Shown: piece by piece, positions 1-8,658 of the stretch
Layout: the number at the start of each line of letters is the position of its first letter
Numbering within the stretch: the first letter of the stretch is position 1
Assembly: GCA_963665975.1 (NCBI GenBank)
Contig: OY762508.1
Location: forward strand, 2,418,001 to 2,482,000
Direction of reading: 5' to 3'
Origin: G963665975 sp963665975
GTDB lineage: Bacteria > Bacteroidota > Rhodothermia > Rhodothermales > Bin80
Length of the DNA: 64,000 bases
Position numbers and translations under genes: made by a program
The notes under the pieces: generated by a model
What the model saw: the letters and a program-made list of their open reading frames with translations, nothing else
Database searches by the model: none
Told to the model about the DNA's origin: nothing

Positions 1-473
1 GCAAGCAAGTGTCGCACGTCGTCTCGCGCGTATCGCTCCTGCAGATCAGTTAGCGGGCGCTGCAGCCAGTCCGAACGGGTTTCGGTCTTCGGCAGCGTGA
101 CATTCAACAGGTTGTGAAGGATGGCGCCCAACGATCGCGTGGCGCCCAGTCCCACAAAACCCGCGGCGCAGCGCGTGTCAAACACGTTGCAGGGATAGGC
201 GCCGGTAGCACGGCGCAAGATGATCAGATCCTGGTGGGCATCATGGAGTACTTTGACTACGTGTGGCGCGCGCAGCACGGATCCGAGAGCGGAAAGGTCT
301 TCCAGAGCGGTCGCGTCTATTAGATCGGGCTCGCCACCGGGCCACGCCACTTGCACGACCCCGAGGCGCGGATAGTACGTGGTCTCCCATATAAACTCCG
401 TGTCCAGGGCTACAGCCGGCGCCGTCATCAGGGTATCGGCGAGCCGGACCAATGCTTCCGGGGTGTCAATCAT
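1..473 (-). CDS. rnd: Ribonuclease D-like 3'-5' exonuclease (partial, C-terminus outside window)
   Basis: The minus strand is open from an ATG at 473 to the window edge, about 157 codons. The translation carries the DEDD exonuclease signature of RNase D: DTEF near residue 23 (first catalytic Asp/Glu), LHDAHQDL near residue 78, FDTRCAA, then KTETRSDW followed by RPL and YARDDV (the last catalytic Asp motif). The family trims 3' ends of tRNA and other small RNAs in the cytoplasm. Only the exonuclease domain is in view; the HRDC domain expected further on cannot be checked. A related DEDD 3'-5' exonuclease is possible, but the TETRSDW/RPL pattern favours RNase D. Confidence 0.88.
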   Translation of the reverse strand, partial: MIDTPEALVRLADTLMTAPAVALDTEFIWETTYYPRLGVVQVAWPGGEPDLIDATALEDLSALGSVLRAPHVVKVLHDAHQDLIILRRATGAYPCNVFDTRCAAGFVGLGATRSLGAILHNLLNVTLPKTETRSDWLQRPLTDLQERYARDDVRHLL

Positions 474-683
474 GCGGCAGGTGGTAGGCAGGCTGTGGCA
501 GGACAGGTGGAGAACAAGTCGGCGCGCCGCAGGTTGCTGGCGGCCGCTACGAACCGCATCGCAGACGGCAGCCTACGATTAAGAAGACCCGAAACCACAC
601 GTGTGTGCCGGTGTTGGTTGCTACGGCGCAGGTTCTTACCTTTGGCCGTCAAGGAATTCTTACCATCGTCGTCAGGCAGAATC

Positions 684-1025
684 ATGCCATATGTCGTAGC
701 AGAGCCATGCATTAATTGCAAGCACACCGATTGCGTAGAAGTGTGCCCGGTGGACTGTTTCTACGAGGGCCCCAATTTTCTCGTCATCCATCCGGATGAA
801 TGCATTGACTGCAATGCATGCGTGCCCGTCTGTCCCGTGGAGGCCATCTATCCGGATGATGAACTGCCGGAAGAATGGGAGCACTACACGCAATGGAACC
901 AGTATCTGGCCGAAAAATGGTTGAATGACGGTTATAATATTGTTGAGCGGAGCGAACCGTTGCCCGAAGCGGAACTGTGGAAGGTCCGCGACAAGTCCGA
1001 AGAGGATATTCTTGACTGGGAGTAA
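684..1025 (+). CDS. fdxA: Ferredoxin, 7Fe/8Fe FdxA type
   Basis: A 113-residue electron carrier. The N-terminal half is a bacterial two-cluster ferredoxin: CINCKHTDCVEVCPVDC followed by CIDCNACVPVCPVEA, each a CxxCxxC-type set ending in CP. The first set has the longer spacing before its last cysteines that is usual for the FdxA group with one 3Fe-4S and one 4Fe-4S centre. The C-terminal half is acidic and aromatic-rich (EEWEHYTQWNQYLAEKW), also typical of FdxA. The reading frame is open far upstream, but homology begins at MPYVV, so the start is placed at 684. It ends 6 bp before the convergent ahcY gene. The redox partner is not evident from the neighbours. Confidence 0.93.
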   Translation: MPYVVAEPCINCKHTDCVEVCPVDCFYEGPNFLVIHPDECIDCNACVPVCPVEAIYPDDELPEEWEHYTQWNQYLAEKWLNDGYNIVERSEPLPEAELWKVRDKSEEDILDWE

Positions 1026-1031
1026 CGTGGG

Positions 1032-2309
1032 TCAGGTGCCCGCGGAATAGTCGGTGGCGTATGCCTGCTGCTCTGCAGTCAGCGTGTCGAGTTCCAGGCC
1101 AAGTGTCTGCAGCTTGATCCCCGCGATGTGCTGATCGAGCGCCTTTGGAAGATCGATCACGGCATTAGGCAATGACTCGCCCCGCTGGTGGCTCTTTACC
1201 AGTTCGAGGTGCGTGATGAACTGGTTGGCGAAGCTCATGTCCATGACCTCAGACGGATGACCCTCCGCAGCAGCAAGGTTCACCAGGCGGCCCTCCGCGA
1301 GAACGTAGATTTTTCTGCCGTCCGCAAGCGTATACTCGCGATTGTCGGGGCGTATGACGCGGTCGTCGGTGGCGAGATCGGCCAGTTCAGCAAGATTCAG
1401 CTCCACATCGTAATGTCCCGTATTGGCAACCACGGCGCCGTCTTTCATGGCGGCAAAATGGCGACCGCGAATGACATCCTTCATGCCTGTGGCTGTGACG
1501 AAAATATCGCCGACGGAGGCAGCCGAATCCATTGACATGACGCGCATCCCTTCCAGCGTGGCCTTGAGTGCAGCCGTGGGGTTGACCTCTGTAACGATCA
1601 CGTTTGCGCCCATCCCCTTGGCCCGCATCGCGAGGCCACGACCGCAGTGGCCATAGCCGGCGATCACGAAATTCTTACCGGCAACCAGGACCGACGTGGC
1701 GCGCAAGATGCCGTCAATCGTTGACTGCCCGGTGCCATACACGTTGTCAAAATCCCATTTTGTTTCGGCATCGTTGACCGCGTAAACAGGGTAGAGAAGC
1801 TTGCCGTCCGCAGCCATGGCGCGCAGCCGGTGGACTCCGGTCGTCGTCTCCTCGCTGCCTCCTATGATGTGCTCCGCCAGATGCGGAAAGCGGTGGTGGA
1901 CCGTGAAGATGAGGTCGGCGCCATCATCCAACGTCAAGTGGGGCGGCTTGTCGATCGTACGGTCAATGCTCCAGTAGAATTCCTCTACGTTCTGACCATA
2001 CCACGCGTAGATTTCTATTCCCTGGAGCGCCAGCGCAGCGGCGACTTCGTCGTTTGTCGACAGGGGATTGCAGCCGCTCCATGCGACCTCGGCCCCGCAT
2101 GCGGCAAAGGTCTCCACCAGGACCGCTGTCTCCTTTGTGACATGCAGACAACCGGTAATCTTATAGCCCGCAAACGGCTGCTCCACGGTGTATTTCCGCC
2201 GCAGTTCGGCGAGCACGGGCATCCGGCTCTCCGCCCATTCAATGCGCATGCGCCCGGCATCCGCCAGACTCAGGTCTCGCACCTTGTAGGCGCCTTTCTT
2301 GTGATCCAT
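1032..2309 (-). CDS. ahcY: Adenosylhomocysteinase (S-adenosylhomocysteine hydrolase)
   Basis: A 425-residue cytoplasmic enzyme that splits S-adenosylhomocysteine into adenosine and homocysteine and so relieves product inhibition of methyltransferases. Visible motifs are GCLHVTKETAVLVET near the N-terminus (substrate site), GGSEETTTGVHRL, NDAETKWDFDNVYGTGQS (catalytic Lys/Asp region), the NAD-binding loop GYGHCGRG, and EGHPSEVMDMSFANQ near the C-terminus. The length fits the short class without the roughly 40-residue insertion seen in many eukaryotic and proteobacterial enzymes. The CLHVTKETA wording resembles the archaeal/Thermotoga-like group; that is a family-level impression only. metK lies about 4.6 kb upstream on the same strand. 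Confidence 0.96.
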   Translation of the reverse strand: MDHKKGAYKVRDLSLADAGRMRIEWAESRMPVLAELRRKYTVEQPFAGYKITGCLHVTKETAVLVETFAACGAEVAWSGCNPLSTNDEVAAALALQGIEIYAWYGQNVEEFYWSIDRTIDKPPHLTLDDGADLIFTVHHRFPHLAEHIIGGSEETTTGVHRLRAMAADGKLLYPVYAVNDAETKWDFDNVYGTGQSTIDGILRATSVLVAGKNFVIAGYGHCGRGLAMRAKGMGANVIVTEVNPTAALKATLEGMRVMSMDSAASVGDIFVTATGMKDVIRGRHFAAMKDGAVVANTGHYDVELNLAELADLATDDRVIRPDNREYTLADGRKIYVLAEGRLVNLAAAEGHPSEVMDMSFANQFITHLELVKSHQRGESLPNAVIDLPKALDQHIAGIKLQTLGLELDTLTAEQQAYATDYSAGT

Positions 2310-2439
2310 TCTGTTATTGGCCGACCAGGCCCATAAGTGATAGTGAGCGCCGTGATACCCCTGTCCTGCGGCGGCGTTTCTGGCGTGTTCATGTAATGCG
2401 TGGCATGTGGCGCAGGCGCACTAAAAGAAGTAGTCGCAA

Positions 2440-5400
2440 CTAACGGGCCAACACCATTTGCTCCACCATCTGCACCGCATCTGTCATCATTCGCAGGATA
2501 TATACGCCGGCGCCAAGGTCGCCCCCGTCAAGGGTCACCGAGTACGTGCCAGCTTCCTGCTCCGCATCCACCAATACGCGGACACGCTGTCCCAGGATAT
2601 TGTACACTTCCATGGTGACAGGCATGGTGGCCGGCAACGTGTAGGTGATAGTGGTGGTATCCCAGAACGGATCCGGAAAATTAGCGTGCAGGGTGAGCTC
2701 GCGCGGGAATTCAAACCCGGTTCCTGTCGTAGAAAACGCGTAGACTGCCTTCATCACTTCCCAGGATGCTTGATCGTCCGCCTGATTCTCCACGCCATAA
2801 TCCAGCCGCAATCGCACCTGCTCGCCACCGTGTGCCGCGAGGGTGAACGTGGTTTCCTCGGCCTGCGCCGAGCTGCCGGCAAACGTAGGCTGTCCGCGCA
2901 TTGGGTGTGCGCCGGTCGGTTCAAAGACGGCGTTATAGCCTTGCGCAGGCAGCAGGTTGGTCCACGTCACACCATCGTCAAGCGAATACTTGACGTTGCC
3001 AGCAGATCCCGGCCCGAATCGGAAGGACTGCGTCAGCTTCAATGTCACGAGATCCGCCCCCTCCGGCAGGTCGACCGGCTTTAAAACAAGGCTGCTAACG
3101 GGGGTTTCGGCGGCGCCGCGGATCGTGTAACCCGTCCCGCGCGGCTGCCAATGCCCGGAGATCCTGACGCCGGTGAAAGCAGGATGCTCTTCGCGGAGGT
3201 GTACTTCGAAAAGCAATGAAGCGGCTTCCTGATCAGGCACATGCACGACATTGCCGTTGAAGTCGCGGATCAGGAAGCGGTACGACAGGTTCTGTCCTGC
3301 CGAAAGGTGGGCTGGCGTCTCCAGCCTGCCTTCGAAACGGGTCAAGGCGTCGCGGGCCATGTCCAGGCGAACCTCTCCAGAATGCAAGCGCGATTGGTTG
3401 AGATCTACACTATATGAGGCTACCACAGATGCCACTCCCACGTTGTCTTGTACGTCGATGACAAACGGGGGAGCAGGACTGCCCGCTGTAGCTTCCATAA
3501 CTTGCATGGGGGAATGCAGGATTTCGGGTGGCTCGGTGTCCAGTGGCTCCGCAATGATGATCCGTACGTCGTCGATCATCCAGCCTGCAAAGTATTGCGA
3601 CGTGTTGTCGTTTCCATCATCCATCCCAACATCAAATCGCAAGTTCAGCTTTCCACAACAAGGGAGACGAACCAGCGCACGTTGCCATCCATAACTGTAC
3701 CCGCCGAAGGCTTCTTCACCGGCGAGTGGATTATTACGCCCGACTTGGATACTCCCCGTATAGCCGCCGACGGGCTCCAGCAAGAACCAGTGTTGGTCGT
3801 CTAGAGAAGCCTTGATGTTTCCTCCATCCCACAACGCAAGGGTTGGATTAACGCCCGACTGGTCGGAGTTTGAGAATTCGAAGTCATGCCAGTGCCAAAA
3901 CTCCAGAAATGCCTGGTTGGCTTGCGGGAGTCTAATGGGTGGCAAATCGAGGATGGCGCGCCTACTCTGAGCCCCATAAGGACCGCCTACAAGAGTGCCT
4001 ATGACGTGTTGGCCTGAATGCGCGACGGCGGTGCCGTACGTCGGCGCTCCACGCTGCCAGATGCCCGAAACCACGATCGGCACGGGCAATTCCCAATCGT
4101 ATCGAACGACCACTCCATCCGTGGAAACGCTGAAGACATACGGCGGCGCGTCTTCAGTCGGAAGGGTGACCTCGTTTGGAGGATTCGCCGCGTCGCGGGC
4201 GTATAACCGGTAGCGTATCATGCCGCCATCCGGCACTGCATGATTCGGAAACGCCCCTGTAAATTGGTCCTGGCTAACGTGCAGTGGGAAGGCGCCGCCA
4301 GAAAGACGCCCTCCGTGTGGGTCGTGCACATTAAAATCCACCCAGACGGAATCAACCAGCGTATCGTCGGTGACTACCGCCGCGATGCCCACGGGCCAAT
4401 GTCGTTGGGCCACGACCTGCAGGGGATCATGCGCAATGACCGGTGGGGCCCGGTCAAGGACCACGGTGAAGGAGTACGTTTGCTCCGGTGCATCTGCAGG
4501 CAAAGAGCTGGTTAGCCCGTCCAGGGCTGTGGCCTCGATATAGTAATCTATGTCCGCGTCCTCAGAAGGAAGCGTGAGTGACAGGTTGTAGTCTCCATCG
4601 GGAGCCAGCTCCATGGCGAGCGCCCGAAACGCTCCGCCATTGACGCGGTGATGGTGCGTGACCGTCGAGATCGCCGAACTGGTGCCCCGGACGGTTGCCG
4701 CAAAAATTATTGTGGCACCAGAATTGTACTGGCCGGTTTCTGGGTGATGGGAAATGGCGGGTGGGGTCCGGTCGAGGGTCACGCTGAAGGAGTACGTTTG
4801 CTCTGGCGCATCTGCAGGCAAAGAGCTGGTTAGCCCGTCCAGGGCTGTGGCCTCGATATAGTAATCTATATCCGCTTCCTCAGAAGGAAGCGTGAGTGAC
4901 AGGCTGTAGTCTCCGTCGGGAGCCGGCTCCATGGCGAGTGCCCGAAACGCTCCGCCATTGACGCGGTGATGGTGCGTAACCGTCGAGATCGCCGAGTTGG
5001 TGCCCTGAACGGTTGCCGTAAAGGTCACCGTGGCGCCAGGGTTGCGCCGGCCGGTTTCTGGCTGATGGACAATGGTGGGTCCGTATCGATTGAGATCAAC
5101 GAGTCCTCGCGCCGCGAGCGCATCGAGGAGCCGACGGCCGTCGGCTCCGCCGTACAGGTCCACGTTTGCCTGTACGAGGGCTTCTGCAGCGTCCATGAAG
5201 GTGACCGAGGGGATCAGGTATCGCTGCGCGTAGACGTGCAGGTGATCCGTGACGGTCTTACCAAGGATATCATACACCTCCATTATAGAAGTGGCCCAAA
5301 AGACGCCATCCGTATACCAATCTACCTCACGACACGGTCCAATAGCGCACTTGACATCTCCGGGGTATATCCCCTGGTGATTCAGCCTTCGTCCGTCCCA

Positions 5401-6861
5401 CGTCTCATTCCCATCCCAGGAAAATACTTTTCGCCAGTCCTGTTGCGGCACCTTTCCGCTTTCGATAAGCCCCCGCGTGTACGAAACAGCCCAGTAGTCA
5501 GACCATCCTTCATGCAATGCACGACCCTCACCGGAAAAGAGCAGCCCTGGCGCATACATGTCCAGAATGGCATGGGCATATTCATGCAGGATAACTTCTG
5601 CGTCTTCTGCATCATCTATGCCCCCGTCGCCAAATGCCAATGCGTACAGGGAAGACAGGAATTTGCTATTGTCTGCTGTTCCCAGTCCGTGGGGATTGAC
5701 GCGTATGGCCGGAAGATCCTGCCTGAAGCCAAAGCCGAGCGATACCAGGTAGCGCTGGCTCTTGTCTATGTGGTAATAGGCCATTACGGCCTCGAATAAC
5801 TGATTGGCGCGCGTATACTTGAACGCATGCGGATCGGCCTCGGCGGGCACCTCGGAGGACACGCCGCCTAAAGATGGCGATCCCGATATCCGTACATACC
5901 GGCTTTCAAGACGGTACAGTCCGTCCGAGCCCTGCGTAACCGTGAGCGGGACCTCTACACGCTCGTTGTTGAGCGCGGCAACATCTGCGTCGTCCTGGTC
6001 CGTATACTCGCCCCCGTACGAAACGCCCGCGCTGGTGAGCGGGTCGGGGTCAAACACTAGTCCCGTGCCTTCCGTAGTGGTGCGCCGTGTCGTGGCGTGG
6101 TCCTCCCATGTACCCTGCTCAGCCGTGAGAGGCTCTATGCTCAGGCTCCGGCGCCCATGCATGACGCGATTAAGGAGAAACACGACCTCTCCCGAATGCG
6201 CATCAATCAGGACTTCCCACTCTGCCGGTATATTGTCCGGCCATGCAGTGACTCGCCAGACCAGGCGTGGTGGGGACCCCGGATACACGAACAGCTCAGC
6301 GCTGTCATTTTGTGCAGATTCCGTAGAAACGGCCTGCCGGGCGCGGGCCTCTGCTTCGGATGCACCAATGGAAGGCTGGACGGAAACCAACCCCGGCGTG
6401 GACAGCTCAGGTGCATAACCACTCAGCACCATCGTTGGATTTCCGGCAGCATCCGTGTTCACCTGGATGAACCGGTTCAGCACCGGAACACTCTGGTATA
6501 CTTGTTGGAACGTCAGATGGTGGCTGTATTGCTCTTCGATAGCGCGCACAAGGACAAAATCGTCGGCAGACGGCCACCCGAATTCGTCTGCCTCTACGTT
6601 GAGATACGCGCGCGCCGTGCGTTCTACTGTGGCTTCCAACGGCACGCGCCGCCCGATACGATACTGGGCGCGCAGGACTCCGGTGTCCGCATCGCGACGT
6701 CCGCGATCCACAGTTGTCGTGCGAAACTGCAACGAAGGATCGGCGCTCACCACGAAAGATTGCACCTCCTCGGGGAGGGTCTCGATCACAAGACGGGCTT
6801 CCTGGGCCAGGCTGATCCTGACTGAAAGGACGAGTGCAAGTAGCCCGCAAGAAAGTTTCAT
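2440..6861 (-). CDS. Large secreted metallopeptidase (M36/fungalysin-like) with Ig-like modules and T9SS tail
   Basis: 1473 residues starting with a signal peptide (MKLSCGLLALVLSVRISLAQ). Residues about 60-240 look like an FTP/PepSY-type propeptide region. The catalytic part has HEYAH (His426, Glu427, His430) and downstream HEGWSD (Glu451), the gluzincin pattern of M4/M36 peptidases; fungalysins usually read HEYGH. The middle holds two near-identical 106-residue Ig-like modules, then further beta-rich modules with jelly-roll character. The last 80 residues are a type IX secretion-type sorting tail with NFPDPFWDTTTITY, VYNILGQRV and GVYILRM. The predicted product is an extracellular or cell-surface protease. 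It starts 65 bp after metK on the same strand, so co-transcription is possible but not shown. Confidence 0.85.
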   Translation of the reverse strand: MKLSCGLLALVLSVRISLAQEARLVIETLPEEVQSFVVSADPSLQFRTTTVDRGRRDADTGVLRAQYRIGRRVPLEATVERTARAYLNVEADEFGWPSADDFVLVRAIEEQYSHHLTFQQVYQSVPVLNRFIQVNTDAAGNPTMVLSGYAPELSTPGLVSVQPSIGASEAEARARQAVSTESAQNDSAELFVYPGSPPRLVWRVTAWPDNIPAEWEVLIDAHSGEVVFLLNRVMHGRRSLSIEPLTAEQGTWEDHATTRRTTTEGTGLVFDPDPLTSAGVSYGGEYTDQDDADVAALNNERVEVPLTVTQGSDGLYRLESRYVRISGSPSLGGVSSEVPAEADPHAFKYTRANQLFEAVMAYYHIDKSQRYLVSLGFGFRQDLPAIRVNPHGLGTADNSKFLSSLYALAFGDGGIDDAEDAEVILHEYAHAILDMYAPGLLFSGEGRALHEGWSDYWAVSYTRGLIESGKVPQQDWRKVFSWDGNETWDGRRLNHQGIYPGDVKCAIGPCREVDWYTDGVFWATSIMEVYDILGKTVTDHLHVYAQRYLIPSVTFMDAAEALVQANVDLYGGADGRRLLDALAARGLVDLNRYGPTIVHQPETGRRNPGATVTFTATVQGTNSAISTVTHHHRVNGGAFRALAMEPAPDGDYSLSLTLPSEEADIDYYIEATALDGLTSSLPADAPEQTYSFSVTLDRTPPAISHHPETGQYNSGATIIFAATVRGTSSAISTVTHHHRVNGGAFRALAMELAPDGDYNLSLTLPSEDADIDYYIEATALDGLTSSLPADAPEQTYSFTVVLDRAPPVIAHDPLQVVAQRHWPVGIAAVVTDDTLVDSVWVDFNVHDPHGGRLSGGAFPLHVSQDQFTGAFPNHAVPDGGMIRYRLYARDAANPPNEVTLPTEDAPPYVFSVSTDGVVVRYDWELPVPIVVSGIWQRGAPTYGTAVAHSGQHVIGTLVGGPYGAQSRRAILDLPPIRLPQANQAFLEFWHWHDFEFSNSDQSGVNPTLALWDGGNIKASLDDQHWFLLEPVGGYTGSIQVGRNNPLAGEEAFGGYSYGWQRALVRLPCCGKLNLRFDVGMDDGNDNTSQYFAGWMIDDVRIIIAEPLDTEPPEILHSPMQVMEATAGSPAPPFVIDVQDNVGVASVVASYSVDLNQSRLHSGEVRLDMARDALTRFEGRLETPAHLSAGQNLSYRFLIRDFNGNVVHVPDQEAASLLFEVHLREEHPAFTGVRISGHWQPRGTGYTIRGAAETPVSSLVLKPVDLPEGADLVTLKLTQSFRFGPGSAGNVKYSLDDGVTWTNLLPAQGYNAVFEPTGAHPMRGQPTFAGSSAQAEETTFTLAAHGGEQVRLRLDYGVENQADDQASWEVMKAVYAFSTTGTGFEFPRELTLHANFPDPFWDTTTITYTLPATMPVTMEVYNILGQRVRVLVDAEQEAGTYSVTLDGGDLGAGVYILRMMTDAVQMVEQMVLAR
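4441..5077 (-). repeat. Tandem 318-bp repeat inside the metallopeptidase gene (two copies)
   Basis: Two head-to-tail copies with a period of 318 bp (106 codons), for example catctgcagg at 4491 and again at 4809. They differ at scattered, mostly synonymous positions. Each encodes one Ig-like module containing AISTVTHHHRVNGG and DYYIEATALDGL. The high nucleotide identity points to a recent internal duplication or ongoing homogenisation. Confidence 0.9.
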
Positions 6862-6926
6862 GGCCCGCTCGCTTTTATGCCGGCAGCGTGCGCGGTGTAA
6901 CCATGCAGCGATAGGGCGCGCGGTCC

Positions 6927-8105
6927 CTACACAGGTTGAAGTTCGGATTGTCGGGCCAGGCGATGATTTTGAAGTTCCCCGACCTTGTCAAGAGCCTCCC
7001 ACGTAAACTCGCTGCGGCCGAAATGTCCATACGCTGCCGTCCGGCGATATACGGGCCGCGTGAGTTGCAGCCGTTCGATTATGTCTCGCGGCTTTAACGG
7101 AAAGATGTCTTTGACGATCTGTGTTAGCTTTGGGTCTGACACCCGGCCCGTGCCCGCCGAATCCACGTGAATAGAAACGGGCTTGGCAACGCCGATGGCG
7201 TAGGCAATCTGCACTTCAACAGAATCGGCCAGGTCGGCTGCGACCAGATTCTTGGCTATATGCCGGGCCGCATACGCTGCCGACCGGTCTACCTTCGAGG
7301 GGTCCTTGCCACTGAATGCGCCGCCTCCGTGCGCGCCGCGTCCGCCGTAGCTGTCAACAATGATTTTGCGGCCCGTAAGTCCCGCGTCGGCCGCTGGCCC
7401 ACCCTCCACGAAGCGCCCGGTGGGATTGACGTGGTATTTAATGTCGCCATTGAGCAAATCGTGGCCGATTACACGAGGAACAAGGATGTTCTGGATGTCG
7501 TGATTGATCCGGTCGCTCGAAACCCAGGCCTCGGTTTGCGTGGACACGACAATAGTGTGAATCCGCCGCACTGTTTTTCCGTCATCTTCATATTCCACCG
7601 TAACCTGGCTCTTGGAATCCGGCAGCAGGTAGGGCATTTCCCGGCCGCGCTTGCGGATTTCCGCCAGCGTCTGTACCAGCCGATGCGCCAGATGCAGCGG
7701 CAGGGGCAATAATTCCGGAGTTTCGCGGCATGCGTAGCCGAACATCATTCCCTGATCGCCCGCGCCCTGTTCTTTTCCCTCCCCGTCTACACCCTGCGCA
7801 ATGTCAGGACTCTGCTCATGTATGGCGTTAACAATATGGCATGTATCGGCATCGAAGCCGATTCCTTTCTTCGTATATCCGATGTCGCGGATAACGCCAC
7901 GCACAATAGGCTCCAATTCTACCGTGGCATCCGAGCGGACTTCACCTGCGAGAAAAACCTGATCTTTGGTGACCATCGTTTCCACGGCGACCCGGCTATT
8001 TGGGTCACCCTCCAGGAACGCATCAAGAATAGCATCCGAAATCTGATCAGCAACTTTGTCGGGGTGTCCCTCGGATACAGATTCTGAGGTAAAGAGGTAG
8101 CACAT
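6927..8105 (-). CDS. metK: S-adenosylmethionine synthase
   Basis: A 392-residue cytoplasmic enzyme making S-adenosylmethionine from methionine and ATP. Clear motifs are FTSESVSEGHPDK at the N-terminus (ATP-binding His), the GAGDQGMMFGYA hexapeptide region and the GGGAFSGKDPSKVDRSAAY loop. The open frame extends 60 codons further upstream, but homology begins at MCYLFTSESV, so ATG 8105 is taken as the start. It is divergent from acpP, separated by 230 bp in which no SAM riboswitch fold was recognised by eye. The metallopeptidase gene follows on the same strand. Confidence 0.97.
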   Translation of the reverse strand: MCYLFTSESVSEGHPDKVADQISDAILDAFLEGDPNSRVAVETMVTKDQVFLAGEVRSDATVELEPIVRGVIRDIGYTKKGIGFDADTCHIVNAIHEQSPDIAQGVDGEGKEQGAGDQGMMFGYACRETPELLPLPLHLAHRLVQTLAEIRKRGREMPYLLPDSKSQVTVEYEDDGKTVRRIHTIVVSTQTEAWVSSDRINHDIQNILVPRVIGHDLLNGDIKYHVNPTGRFVEGGPAADAGLTGRKIIVDSYGGRGAHGGGAFSGKDPSKVDRSAAYAARHIAKNLVAADLADSVEVQIAYAIGVAKPVSIHVDSAGTGRVSDPKLTQIVKDIFPLKPRDIIERLQLTRPVYRRTAAYGHFGRSEFTWEALDKVGELQNHRLARQSELQPV

Positions 8106-8258
8106 AAAGCAGACACAGAAATGGGGTGGCGGGGTTAAATGGAAGATAAATGCGCGCAATAAACAGCCAAAACAAACGGTCATGGCCAGTATTGGTTTCG
8201 GCATCTGTACCGCGCAATTGCTTCCACGTGCAGTTCGCCGTAATTTACAGCGCTGTCT

Positions 8259-8266
8259 TAAGTTTG
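8259..8266 (+). promoter_or_regulatory. Candidate -7 box of the acpP promoter (TAnnTTTG type)
   Basis: TAAGTTTG matches the Bacteroidota -7 consensus TAnnTTTG exactly and lies 70 bp upstream of the acpP start. No good -33 TTG was found at the expected spacing, so this rests on the -7 box alone. Confidence 0.35.
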
Positions 8267-8335
8267 AAAACCTAATCGGGACCACGGCGTTTCAGCGCAC
8301 TTTCAACCACAAAACGTACCCCCAAGAGGAAAATT

Positions 8336-8581
8336 ATGGCAGATATGGCAGATCTCGAAGCCAAAATCAAGGCGATCATCGCCGACAAACTTGGAGTCGA
8401 AGAAGCGGATATCGCTTTCGAATCTTCGTTCACCGATGATCTCGGCGCGGATTCGCTCGATACGGTGGAGTTGATCATGGAGTTTGAAAAGGATTTCGAC
8501 GTCACCATTCCGGACGAAGACGCGGAGAAGATTGTCACTGTCGGAGACGCCGTAACATATCTCAGCGAAAAGACAGCGTAG
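8336..8581 (+). CDS. acpP: Acyl carrier protein
   Basis: An 81-residue acidic carrier protein of type II fatty acid synthesis in the cytoplasm. The phosphopantetheine attachment motif GADSLD places the modified serine at residue 40. Flanking wording (FTDDLGADSLDTVELIMEFE, IPDEDAEKI) is standard for AcpP. A good ribosome binding site, AGAGGA, sits just before the ATG. fabF follows 77 bp downstream on the same strand, the usual acpP-fabF pairing. Confidence 0.98.
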   Translation: MADMADLEAKIKAIIADKLGVEEADIAFESSFTDDLGADSLDTVELIMEFEKDFDVTIPDEDAEKIVTVGDAVTYLSEKTA

Positions 8582-8658
8582 CACTGCGTTCTGGCACCGG
8601 GAACGCCGGGTTCTGTTCGGTGCACTGGACCAAGTTTTGCTATTCTCTGGAAGGATTC

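Noticed and set aside
351..683. Long N-terminal extension of the ferredoxin frame
   Set aside because: No ferredoxin similarity before MPYVV, and it overlaps the antisense RNase D gene; the short start at 684 gives the normal family length.
8106..8335. SAM riboswitch before metK
   Set aside because: Read on the metK strand, no SAM-I or SAM-II like fold or conserved core could be recognised; a covariance-model search would decide.
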